From Pararhodobacter marinus (GTDB lineage Bacteria; Pseudomonadota; Alphaproteobacteria; Rhodobacterales; Rhodobacteraceae), in NCBI RefSeq assembly GCF_003122215.1, contig NZ_QEYD01000001.1, positions 372,001 through 436,000 on the forward strand: DNA of 64,000 nucleotides. Reading direction: 5' to 3'. Below the pieces are notes generated by a model that searched no databases, had not been told where the DNA came from, and saw only the letters and a list, made by a program, of their open reading frames with translations. Positions within the stretch are counted from its first letter, which is position 1. The number at the start of each line of letters is the position of its first letter. The position numbers and the translations under genes are program-made. Positions 56,909-64,000 of the stretch are shown piece by piece.

Positions 56909-57355
56909 GCGCGGGACCGCGATGCGCGGCATTTGACTGAAATGCCAGGTACTTGCGCTTTGCCTTGAGCGCGCGGCTGTGACAGGGTGAGTTCAGGGCC
57001 AGGACGGCCCGGGGCATATCCGGATCTACGTGTGGTGCGAAGGGCACGTGGGAAGATGGGGGTTCCGGGCGATCGGACCCCCATCGCTTTTTCTGCGCGA
57101 TGTTTCAGAGCGACGCCGCGAACCGCCCGGCTGGGCGTTGATGCCGTCGCTTCGTGGGGTGTTCCCTTGCAGGATGACTGCGGGTCCCGCTTTCGGTGGC
57201 GCAACGCGTCATGGGCGCAGTTCCCTACGCTTATGGGCTGTTATCGCGCGCGGGCACGATGCACCGCCGTCACGCAGCGCCATCCCCCACCGGCTGCGCC
57301 TGTTCCCTTGCCCGGCCATGGCGCGGCGGCCCTTTTCCGCCGTCCTGCTGACCTG
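56909..57355. other. 447-base gap without a gene; structured RNA candidate in its first part
   Basis: No open frame here has a credible start and codon pattern. The first 185 bases contain GGGCC-AGGAC-GGCCC (56997-57011), a second stem ACGTG...CACGT (about 57028-57049) and then a terminator at 57055. This is either a long 3' leader of the DUF2853 message or a separate small RNA. I see no good promoter; TTGACT at 56933 has no matching -10. I see nothing definable between 57093 and 57355. Confidence 0.4.
57055..57092 (+). terminator. Rho-independent terminator
   Basis: GATGGGGG pairs with CCCCCATC (57078-57085), with an inner TCCG/CGGA stem and a GGCGAT loop, followed by GCTTTTTCTG. It lies about 147 bases after the DUF2853 stop. 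Confidence 0.75.
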
Positions 57356-58771
57356 TCAGAGATCAGTAAACCCGAACGTGTCGAAGTCCCGGCCATAGGC
57401 TTCGCGTACCAGGCGGGTGATGTAGCTGTCCCGGATCTCGGACAAGGCGGGGCGCGACGTAGGGGAGCTGTCGCCTTCCCGTTCCGGCGTCCAGTCCGGA
57501 GGAGCGTCATGGCCAAGACGGCGGGCAAGCCGGGGCAGATCCTCGGCCAGATCCTCTTCGCGCAGCACGAGGTCGGGCGAGATCACCCTGGCATAGCCGT
57601 CGAGCAGCGCCGCCTGGGTGGCCCAGATCGGCCAGGGTTGCAGCCCGGTCTGCCCCGAGATCGAGGCGCGGCAGAATTTCAGATAAGCTTTGAACGCATC
57701 GCGGAAACCGTCTTCCGATGAACTGGCGCGCGTCGGATCGGTATCGAAGAGGCGGATCATGTGATCGCGCACCGGCGCAACCTCTCCCGTGACGATGCGG
57801 GCGCAGAACACCGAATAGGCCCGCTCGAGCGGATGGCGCAAAACCGTGAAACTGCGCAGCCCTGCGCGGTCCCGACGCCAGCGATGCAGCCGCCCCTCGT
57901 CGAAACCGGTGGTCAGCGCTTCGGGCGCCACCTGATCGAGAGCGGCCATCCAGCGGATCACCCCGGCTTCCGGCCCCCCGCGCAGGGGCAGAAACAGGAG
58001 CCGCGTCTGCGCCCCGCCCTGCGCCGCGTCCAGCATGGGCCCGCGCCGGACCTCGAAATTCGGGGTGCGGCCCAGATCGAAACGGTCGATCCGCGCCAGC
58101 GCCTTGGCCACATCGCCGGGATTGGAGAGTTTCTGGTCCAGCGGCTCGGGGTTCTGTTTCTTCAACGCCCGCGGCAGCCGGTCGATACGCGATGCCAGAC
58201 CCAGCCAGCGCGCCAGCCCGTTGAGTACGTCGAGATCATTGGCATCGTCGTAGCCGATATAGAACGCGCTCTGACCCGTGGACTGCAGGGTGTTGAGAAT
58301 CTCGATCTGCGTGGATTGCAGCCGGGACAGATGGGTTTCGAATTCACCGGCGTCGAAGCTGACCTGCGTTTGTCGGCGGTTTTTCACATCGCCCAGCTTC
58401 CACTGGTTCGTCGCCGCCGCGATCTTGCGCGAGACATAGCTGTCGAGCGGGTTGCGGGTGAGCACGATCTTGGCACAGGCGGTATCGCGCAGGACATGGT
58501 CCCAGATCCGGGGATCGTGGTCATGGAACAGCCGGAAACCCGGCATCCGCGCGCCCGTCGCGCGCGCGGCCATCATCAGCGACCACGGATCGGCTTCGCG
58601 CTGGGCGAAGGTCACGCCGAGATAGCTTTCGGTGCCGGGGGTATTGAGGAAGCCCGTGTTGAACAGCTCGCCATGGCATTCGATGCCGTCGAAGGCGTTC
58701 AGATTCGATTCCAGCAGGTTCGAACCCGTCCGCATCTCGGCGAGGATCACGAAATAGTCGAAGGCCATCAT
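57356..58771 (-). CDS. Sulfotransferase with two sulfotransferase-like halves
   Basis: 471 residues. The N-terminal half has the PAPS-binding loop ILAEMRTGSNLLESNL (residues about 9-24) and the 3'-phosphate motif IVLTRNPLDSYVS (about 103-115), as in Stf0/NodH-like enzymes. The C-terminal half has LPLRGGPEAGVIRW, like a degenerate PAPS loop, and TVLRHPLERAYSVF, a second 3'-phosphate motif of the Sulfotransfer_2 type. So the protein looks like a fusion in which the second half may be partly inactive. The likely substrate is a polysaccharide, given three glycosyltransferase genes directly upstream; the ATG overlaps the stop of the first of these. Confidence 0.85.
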   Translation of the reverse strand: MMAFDYFVILAEMRTGSNLLESNLNAFDGIECHGELFNTGFLNTPGTESYLGVTFAQREADPWSLMMAARATGARMPGFRLFHDHDPRIWDHVLRDTACAKIVLTRNPLDSYVSRKIAAATNQWKLGDVKNRRQTQVSFDAGEFETHLSRLQSTQIEILNTLQSTGQSAFYIGYDDANDLDVLNGLARWLGLASRIDRLPRALKKQNPEPLDQKLSNPGDVAKALARIDRFDLGRTPNFEVRRGPMLDAAQGGAQTRLLFLPLRGGPEAGVIRWMAALDQVAPEALTTGFDEGRLHRWRRDRAGLRSFTVLRHPLERAYSVFCARIVTGEVAPVRDHMIRLFDTDPTRASSSEDGFRDAFKAYLKFCRASISGQTGLQPWPIWATQAALLDGYARVISPDLVLREEDLAEDLPRLARRLGHDAPPDWTPEREGDSSPTSRPALSEIRDSYITRLVREAYGRDFDTFGFTDL

Positions 58772-60465
58772 TTCATCCGATGCGAGGGGCCGGGCGGCAG
58801 CGGCGTGGTCGGGAAATCGCCCATCAGCACCGGCTGCATGCCCTGATTGCGCAGATCCTGCAGGAACGAGCCGAAACCGTTCAGGTCGACCAGTTCGGGA
58901 ATGCGGATCATCCGCGACTGCACATGCGGCGCGATCTCGTCGAACAGCAGATGCAGGGGTTCAGCGGGATTCTCCAGGAACTCGGCCATGGTCCAGATGC
59001 GAATCCGCGCGCGCACATGGGGCGAATGCAGGATGTCGATCATGTCGGATTCGATGCGCTGCAGCCGCGCCGCCTCGCGCCGGATCTCGGCCACGTCGCG
59101 GCCCGACAGATAGAGCGGCACCGCCCAGGCGCCCGAAATGACGGAAATCTGCGCGTTGGAATCGGTGGCCATGAACCACAGAAGATCATAGCGCCGCCCC
59201 TGCGTGTCGCCCGGCCCGAACTGGAAGCACTGCCGCTCGCCCCGCGCCGACCACAAAAGGTTGGTCAGGAACGCGCGCGGGTTATAGTCGCGCAGGCTCG
59301 CGCTGTAGGACAAACCGCCCGCGAAGGTCTTCTCGCGCCCGGCGAACTCGACCTTGCGGGGGGCGAAGAGATGCCCGTGCACCCGGCAATTCGCGACCGA
59401 GGACAGCCAGCCCTCGAAATCCCGGAACACCTCGGTGAAGCCCTGAAACACCGAATACGGCTCGGCGGTCTTGCCGTTCTCTCGGTTCTGCATCGGGAAG
59501 CGGCTGGCCATGTAAAGCCCGGCGCGGCCCCGGATGCGCTGTTCGGTGGCGCGGGCGAAATGCCGGTCGATGCGCGAGGGCTGCGGCTCGGCATGGTTCA
59601 CCTCGCCGGAACCGGGCGACAGGAAATGCTGGTACAGCCGGTCGGAACCCCGCCAGATCTTGCGCGCCATGAAGCAATCCGAGCGACGCAGAAGTTGCAG
59701 GTGATCGTCGTAGAACACATGCGGCTTGCCCTGGTGGTCGAACTTTCCCAGCGTCGGCGAGCGGCTTTCGATCCGGCGTGTGTGAAGCCGCACCAGTGTC
59801 TGGAAATAGCTCTCGTCAGGGATCCAGACGCGCTTGAAATAGCGGTCATAGACCGGGCGCATCGGGTCCTTCAGGATCGCCTCGAGCGTGTCACGCGTCA
59901 AGCACCACCACTGGCTGCCGATATGCGGCACAATCCCGTCGGGGATGTCGCGTTTCACGTGCAACAATCGCTGCGCGTCGACCAGCCGGTCAAACAGCCA
60001 TTTGTTGGTCTTGAACCCTACCGGAAAATGCAGCGTGAAGCGTTCTTCGGACAGTCCGCCCTTGGTCCAGTTCACATCCGCCACGCTGACGGATTCGATG
60101 AAATCGGTATCGGGATGGCGGTCAAGCCACGCCTGCAGATCCGCCACGGGGCGCAGTGGCAGGCAGGCGCCCGACATCGCATAGACGCGCTCGACCTTCG
60201 GGAAATCGCCCAGCAGCCGTTCGGTCGCGGCCTGCATCGCCGCCACCAGCGACCACTTGCCCCAATCGCAGCGAAAGCGCCGGCAGAACCGCACATCGGG
60301 CAGGTCGGCCAGCGCCTGAACCAGGGCGGCGCGGTCCTGCGGCGGGGTGCGCGCATCGACATGGATCACCACCGGGCTGCCCGCTTGCGCGACGAACCGC
60401 GCCACCTGCGCGGCCCGGTCCAGCGCGGTATGCACCAGCATGATGAAGCCCAGCCGCGCGCTCAC
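58768..60465 (-). CDS. Core-2/I-branching beta-1,6-N-acetylglucosaminyltransferase-like (GT14)
   Basis: 565 residues from the GTG at 60465 (MSARLGFIMLVHTALD), which overlaps the previous stop as GTGA and has AAGGAAG upstream; the longer reading to 60543 is unlikely. GT14-type features: HVDARTPPQDRAAL, CDWGKWSLVAAMQAA, YAMSGACLPLRP and GSQWWCLTRDTLEAIL, IPDESYFQT. The C-terminal 250 residues are an extension of unknown role common in Rhodobacterales homologues. It is in one unit with the sulfotransferase and a family 2 glycosyltransferase. Confidence 0.88.
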   Translation of the reverse strand: MSARLGFIMLVHTALDRAAQVARFVAQAGSPVVIHVDARTPPQDRAALVQALADLPDVRFCRRFRCDWGKWSLVAAMQAATERLLGDFPKVERVYAMSGACLPLRPVADLQAWLDRHPDTDFIESVSVADVNWTKGGLSEERFTLHFPVGFKTNKWLFDRLVDAQRLLHVKRDIPDGIVPHIGSQWWCLTRDTLEAILKDPMRPVYDRYFKRVWIPDESYFQTLVRLHTRRIESRSPTLGKFDHQGKPHVFYDDHLQLLRRSDCFMARKIWRGSDRLYQHFLSPGSGEVNHAEPQPSRIDRHFARATEQRIRGRAGLYMASRFPMQNRENGKTAEPYSVFQGFTEVFRDFEGWLSSVANCRVHGHLFAPRKVEFAGREKTFAGGLSYSASLRDYNPRAFLTNLLWSARGERQCFQFGPGDTQGRRYDLLWFMATDSNAQISVISGAWAVPLYLSGRDVAEIRREAARLQRIESDMIDILHSPHVRARIRIWTMAEFLENPAEPLHLLFDEIAPHVQSRMIRIPELVDLNGFGSFLQDLRNQGMQPVLMGDFPTTPLPPGPSHRMK

Positions 60466-61472
60466 GCCCAGCTTCCTTTCGACATCAGCCCCATGATTTC
60501 CAGCTGCCGCCAGTTGATGAAACGCTCGGACCATTTCGTCCACAGGTTCGTCTCGTCGTCCAGCCCGCGCGCATAGGCGTGGTACTCGCGTCCGCCCATG
60601 TAATGCTCGCCGCGCGCCAGCTCTTCCTCGGCCTTGTCGCCCAGCGTGGCGAGGAATTTCGCGTGGAGCAGACAGCCCGAGGCCTTCTCGCCCCCCAGCG
60701 TGTCATAGGTCAGGTTCAACCCGCGCGGCAGCAACATATGGGTCGAACTGACATAGGCGTAGGAGCGGTGCCATTTCACCAAGGGCACCTTGTTGAGCGC
60801 CGGCGCGGCTTTCGGTTGGTCCGCAAAGAAGGCGCGCGCGCGGGGACCGCCCTGGATCCACAGATTGCGGAAAGCGGCGTTGCGGGTGATCGTGTAATTC
60901 GCGCTATCGAACCAGCAGGCGATTTCCAGCGGGTTGCGCCCCTCGATGCAGGGCTGATCCTTCACCGCCCCGCGCGGATAGACATCCAGCAACAGCGTCC
61001 CGAAACTGCGCAATCCGGCATCGTCCAGCCAGTCGGTCAGTGCGCGCAAGGGCCGCGTGTCGCAGAACGGATAGAGAAAGAACTCGTCGACATCGACCAC
61101 CAGCGACCAGTGACCGTGACCATGGCGGCGCAACAGCGCGTTCATCCAGTCCATGCCGAAGCGCGACGCCTTGTAGCTTGCCCCGGTTCGCCAGAGCGAG
61201 ACGTCGGGCTGCGCGCCCAGATACTCGCCCGACCCGTCCTCGGACCCGTTATCCACGATCAGGAAATGCTGCACGCCCAGATCGCGGTAATATTTCAGGA
61301 AATAGGGCAGCCGGGGCTTTTCGTTGCGCAGCGTGGCGAAAAGCAGGATCGCATCCCGGTCGATCGCGCCCGTCCGGTCGTTCACCGCCCGCAACTCGCG
61401 CCCCTTGCGCCGGGCGCGAAACAGCCAGCGCCGACGGCGCATCCGCAAACGGTATGAAGATACAACGCCCAC
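60462..61472 (-). CDS. Family 2 glycosyltransferase (Glyco_tranf_2_4), paralogue A
   Basis: 336 residues, GTG start at 61472 with only a weak ribosome binding site; an ATG at 61442 is an alternative. Blocks are LFATLRNEKPRLPYFLKYY, HFLIVDNGSEDGS, VVDVDEFFLYP (DxD), YTITRNAAFRNLWIQGG and LVKWHRSYAYVSSTH. This is the PF13704-type GT fold. It is a clear paralogue of the next gene upstream with the same order of blocks. The sugar donor is unknown. Confidence 0.87.
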   Translation of the reverse strand: MGVVSSYRLRMRRRRWLFRARRKGRELRAVNDRTGAIDRDAILLFATLRNEKPRLPYFLKYYRDLGVQHFLIVDNGSEDGSGEYLGAQPDVSLWRTGASYKASRFGMDWMNALLRRHGHGHWSLVVDVDEFFLYPFCDTRPLRALTDWLDDAGLRSFGTLLLDVYPRGAVKDQPCIEGRNPLEIACWFDSANYTITRNAAFRNLWIQGGPRARAFFADQPKAAPALNKVPLVKWHRSYAYVSSTHMLLPRGLNLTYDTLGGEKASGCLLHAKFLATLGDKAEEELARGEHYMGGREYHAYARGLDDETNLWTKWSERFINWRQLEIMGLMSKGSWA

Positions 61473-61571
61473 GCGTCACCCACTGCCCAAGCCTGTTCCG
61501 GCTCGTTTTTCTGCGCCGGACTGTAACCCGAAGCGGATCACCGGCAAACCCCTAACTGCCGTCCGGGTTGA

Positions 61572-62597
61572 TCACCCCCAGCCGCCGCGAGACATCAGCC
61601 CCTCGGCCTCCAGCTGGCGCCAGTCCCGATAGCGCGTGGACGACGCGGTCCACAGATCCGGCGACCGCGTCAGCGCATCGTAGTAATCGTCGAAGGCCCC
61701 CGGCTCGCCGAAATGCTGGCGGCGGGTTTTCTCCTCGGCGGATTTCGCGTCGATCCCGGGCAGGAACTTGGTGTGCAGCAACACGCCCGAAAGCTTCTCG
61801 CCACCCCCCGTCTCGTAGACCGAGCCGTTCAGCCAGCGCGGCAACATCACATGGGTCGAGTTCAGATAGGCATAGCGCCAGTGCCACTTGACCAGCGGGA
61901 TCTTGGTCAGCGTGGGCCCGCGCTCGGGCCGGTCGGCAAAGAACATCCGTGGCCGCGGTCCGCCCTGTATCCACAGCGCGCCGGTATCGGGCTTGCGGAC
62001 GATGGTGTAATTGCCCCGGTCATACCATCCCAGCGCCTCGACCGGGTTCTGGCCGGGCCGATAGGCCACTTCGTCGAGCGGGCCCTCGGGATAAAGATCC
62101 AGCATCAGCGCGCCCAGGGCCACCTCGCCCTCGGCCTCCAGAAATTCGCACAGGGCCGGCAAGGGGCGCGTGTCGTGGTGGGGATAGACCAGCAGCTCGT
62201 CGGCATCGACGCCCAGACACCAATGCCCCACCCCGTGGCGCTGCATCAGCGCCATCATCCAGTCGACCCCGAACCGCGCCGCGCGGTAGCTGGCGCGCGT
62301 GTGCCACAGCGAAACGTCGGGCTGCGCGGCCAGGTAATCGCCGCTGCCATCGTCGCTGTCATTGTCCACGACCAGGAAATGGCGGACACCCAAACCTCTG
62401 TAATGGCACAGGAAATACGGAAGCCGCTGAACCTCGTTCCGCAGGCAGGTAAAGGCCAGCACATCCCCCGGCGCGATCTGGTCCGTGCGGTCGGCCAGCG
62501 CGGCCAGCTCACGCCGCTTCAGGAAAGCGCGCGCGATCCGCAGCTGCCGTCTCCGGCGCCACTTATAGGCACTCCACAGGCTTCGGGCACTGGGCAT
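61572..62597 (-). CDS. Family 2 glycosyltransferase (Glyco_tranf_2_4), paralogue B
   Basis: 341 residues; GAAGGATT precedes the ATG at 62597. Blocks: AFTCLRNEVQRLPYFLCHY, HFLVVDNDSDDGS, GVDADELLVYP, YTIVRKPDTGALWIQGG and LVKWHWRYAYLNSTH. These match paralogue A position by position, so the pair arose by tandem duplication. It is the first gene of the leftward GT-GT-GT14-sulfotransferase run and is separated from paralogue A by 99 bases. Confidence 0.87.
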   Translation of the reverse strand: MPSARSLWSAYKWRRRRQLRIARAFLKRRELAALADRTDQIAPGDVLAFTCLRNEVQRLPYFLCHYRGLGVRHFLVVDNDSDDGSGDYLAAQPDVSLWHTRASYRAARFGVDWMMALMQRHGVGHWCLGVDADELLVYPHHDTRPLPALCEFLEAEGEVALGALMLDLYPEGPLDEVAYRPGQNPVEALGWYDRGNYTIVRKPDTGALWIQGGPRPRMFFADRPERGPTLTKIPLVKWHWRYAYLNSTHVMLPRWLNGSVYETGGGEKLSGVLLHTKFLPGIDAKSAEEKTRRQHFGEPGAFDDYYDALTRSPDLWTASSTRYRDWRQLEAEGLMSRGGWG

Positions 62598-62612
62598 CGG
62601 AATCCTTCGCGT

Positions 62613-62682
62613 GTTTCACTGTGCCCTAAATACTCTCGGGGGTGAATTCGCGAAAGCGAAGAGGGGGCGGAAAGCCCCCTCT
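62613..62682 (-). repeat. Two-hairpin dispersed element, copy 3
   Basis: Read leftward after galU: hairpin 1 AGAGGGGGC, TTTCC, GCCCCCTCT (62682-62660), the same stem as copy 2; hairpin 2 TTCGC, TTTC, GCGAA (62660-62647); tail TTCACCCCCGAGAGTATTT then GGCACAGTGAAA. It lies 25 bases after the galU stop and ends upstream of the paralogue B start. Confidence 0.7.
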
Positions 62683-62707
62683 CTTTTTCTCTGCCGATGC
62701 GGGCGGC

Positions 62708-63604
62708 TTACTGCGCCGCGTTGCGCATCGCCATCATGTCGTAGATGTAATCCTGCAGCTCGTCGCGCAGGTCCTCGCGGGCCAGGCCGAAGGCGATCGT
62801 GGCCTGCAGGAACCCGGCTTTCGAGCCGCAATCGAAACGCTGGCCCTCGAAGCGATAGCCGTAGACGTTGTTCTTCTCGGTGATCTGGCGGGCGATCGCG
62901 TCGGTGAGCTGGATTTCGCCACCGGCGCCGGTTTCATGGCTGTCGAGCGCGCGCATCACGTCGGCCGACAGCACGTAGCGGCCGATCACCGCCAGGTTCG
63001 ACGGCTGGGTGCCGGGCGCGGGTTTCTCGACCATCCCCGAGACCGGCAGCACCGCGCTCATCCCGGTGGGAACGTCGAGGATCCCGTAGGACGAGGCCTT
63101 GTCGGCGGGCACTTCCATCGCCGCAACCATGTTGCCGCCGGTTTCCTCGTAGGCTTCCAGCATCTGCTTGAGGCAGGGCTTCTCGGCGGCGATCACGTCG
63201 TCGGGCAGGATCACGGCAAAGGGTTCGTTGCCGACCAGGTGACGCGCGCACCACACGGCATGGCCCAGACCCAGCGCCTGGTTCTGGCGGACATAGGAAA
63301 TCGCGCCCGATTCCATGCAGGTGTCGTTATAGATGTCCAGGAGCGATTGCTTGTTCTTCGCCTTCAGCGACATTTCCAGCTCGGGCGAGCGGTCGAAGTA
63401 ATCTTCCAGCGCGCTTTTGCCGCGCGAGGTGACGAAGATGAACTCCTCGATCCCGGCTTCGCGGGCCTCGTCGATCGCGTATTGGATCAGCGGGCGATCC
63501 ACCAGCGTCAGAACTTCTTTCGGGACGGCTTTCGTCGCGGGCAGGAAACGGGTGCCCAGGCCGGCGACGGGGAAGACGGCTTTCGTGACTTTATTCTTGC
63601 GCAT
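62708..63604 (-). CDS. galU: UTP-glucose-1-phosphate uridylyltransferase
   Basis: 298 residues from the ATG at 63604 (MRKNKVTKAVFPVAG). GalU makes UDP-glucose from UTP and glucose-1-phosphate for surface polysaccharides. Nucleotide-binding block AGLGTRFLPATKAVPKE, then VDRPLIQYAIDEA, LGLGHAVWCAR, LPDDVI and EIQLTDAI. It precedes the repeat element and the glycosyltransferase run on the same strand. Confidence 0.96.
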   Translation of the reverse strand: MRKNKVTKAVFPVAGLGTRFLPATKAVPKEVLTLVDRPLIQYAIDEAREAGIEEFIFVTSRGKSALEDYFDRSPELEMSLKAKNKQSLLDIYNDTCMESGAISYVRQNQALGLGHAVWCARHLVGNEPFAVILPDDVIAAEKPCLKQMLEAYEETGGNMVAAMEVPADKASSYGILDVPTGMSAVLPVSGMVEKPAPGTQPSNLAVIGRYVLSADVMRALDSHETGAGGEIQLTDAIARQITEKNNVYGYRFEGQRFDCGSKAGFLQATIAFGLAREDLRDELQDYIYDMMAMRNAAQ

Positions 63605-63733
63605 CGGGACGCTCCACCTTGCTAAACACATCGTGGGTCTCTGCCCACCGACAAGATGGTTAATCGCGGCCAATCGGGGCGCGATTGTGTCCGGAAACCG
63701 GGATTTTGTTGATGAATCAAGAAAAGCGGGGCC

Positions 63734-63765
63734 GGCGCGCGCCGCAATGCGCCAAAACGCGCGCC
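63734..63765 (-). terminator. Possible terminator of cysQ
   Basis: GGCGCGCG and CGCGCGCC (63734-63741, 63758-63765) can pair; on the minus strand a CCCCGCTTTTCTTG run follows. The T-run is short, so this is a weak call. Confidence 0.4.
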
Positions 63766-63780
63766 AGGGGGCGGACCTGC

Positions 63781-64000
63781 TTATTTCAGCGTCACGTCCG
63801 GGCTGAGAACCAGGAAGAACGGGTTCTCGTAGCCGGGCTTTCCATAGGTCAGCGGCGTGTGGTCGTCGAATCGCAGCACTTTGCCGCCCGCGCCCAGAAC
63901 CACGGCATGACCGGCGGCGGTGTCCCATTCCATCGTCCGGCCCAGGCGGGGATAGAAATCGGCCTCGCCGGTCGCGACCAGACAGAATTTCAGCGACGAG
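63781..64000 (-). CDS. cysQ: 3'(2'),5'-bisphosphate nucleotidase CysQ, partial
   Basis: Only the C-terminal 72 codons are present; the gene continues past the right edge. The visible part reads SSLKFCLVATGEADFYPR and then MEWDTAAGHAVVLGAGG, the second metal-site signature of the inositol monophosphatase superfamily in its CysQ form, ending FFLVLSPDVTLK. CysQ converts PAP, the by-product of PAPS-using sulfotransferases, to AMP. Inositol monophosphatase is a less likely alternative. Confidence 0.88.
   Translation of the reverse strand, partial: SSLKFCLVATGEADFYPRLGRTMEWDTAAGHAVVLGAGGKVLRFDDHTPLTYGKPGYENPFFLVLSPDVTLK

Noticed and set aside
56899-57204. Minus-strand open frame of 101 codons in the gap after the DUF2853 gene
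   Set aside because: Basic, low-complexity translation with no start signal, and it runs across a clear terminator hairpin.
59952-59966. TTTCACGTGCAAC, a parS-like sequence in the GT14-type gene
   Set aside because: One half-site is broken and the position is 26 kb from the origin side cluster inside coding sequence; it is likely a chance match.

Overview
This 64 kb window is the replication-origin region of an alphaproteobacterial chromosome, most likely from the order Rhodobacterales. The signs are high GC, a regB / senC divergent pair at the left edge, the order mnmE-mnmG-rsmG-parA-parB next to rho, the run maf-aroE-coaE-dnaQ, and CtrA-type and RpoH-type sites of alphaproteobacterial form. 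I saw no rRNA, tRNA, CRISPR array, insertion sequence or prophage. Function calls rest on motif reading without database searches.

Layout. 1-3.5 kb: redox sensing (senC, regB) and a PAS-domain protein with a perfect CtrA box upstream. 3.5-10.6 kb: leftward tsaE-addB-addA-trxA. 10.7-13.6 kb: hslV, an alpha/beta hydrolase and hslU behind a heat-shock type promoter. 13.6-19.7 kb: thioesterase, membrane protein, argG, a 45-residue membrane protein, ribokinase and malic enzyme. 20-25 kb: mutS, grpE-hrcA, rph-rdgB. 25.7-33.7 kb: hemW, then the leftward parB-parA-rsmG-mnmG-mnmE-rho block with three parS palindromes. 33.7-34.2 kb: a 505-base gap that looks like oriC. 34.2-38 kb: rightward maf-aroE-coaE-dnaQ and a flavoprotein. 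Genes on both sides of the gap are transcribed away from it, co-directional with outward forks.

38.0-52.1 kb holds the main accessory locus: a leftward operon of a polysaccharide polymerase-like membrane protein, a six-domain PKS (KS-AT-KR-DH-ACP-TE), a family 2 glycosyltransferase, an NRPS and a phosphopantetheinyl transferase. The NRPS has a formyltransferase-like N-terminus, a truncated condensation domain, and an adenylation domain split by a luciferase-type flavin monooxygenase. Its specificity residues read close to the glycine code. Together the genes suggest a small formylated, oxidised glycine-polyketide product, possibly glycosylated, that I cannot name.

52.2-64 kb: a WecG-type glycosyltransferase, glutathione-dependent formaldehyde oxidation (frmA-fghA), a lytic transglycosylase, a DUF2853 protein, a structured non-coding stretch, a sulfotransferase and three glycosyltransferases in one direction, then galU and a partial cysQ. 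cysQ (PAP recycling), the sulfotransferase (PAPS use) and galU (UDP-glucose) fit surface-polysaccharide synthesis.

The most noteworthy non-coding signals are the oriC candidate, parS sites that contain the GTG start codons of hemW and mnmG, and a two-hairpin element present three times after gene ends, whose second hairpin changes sequence but keeps its pairing.
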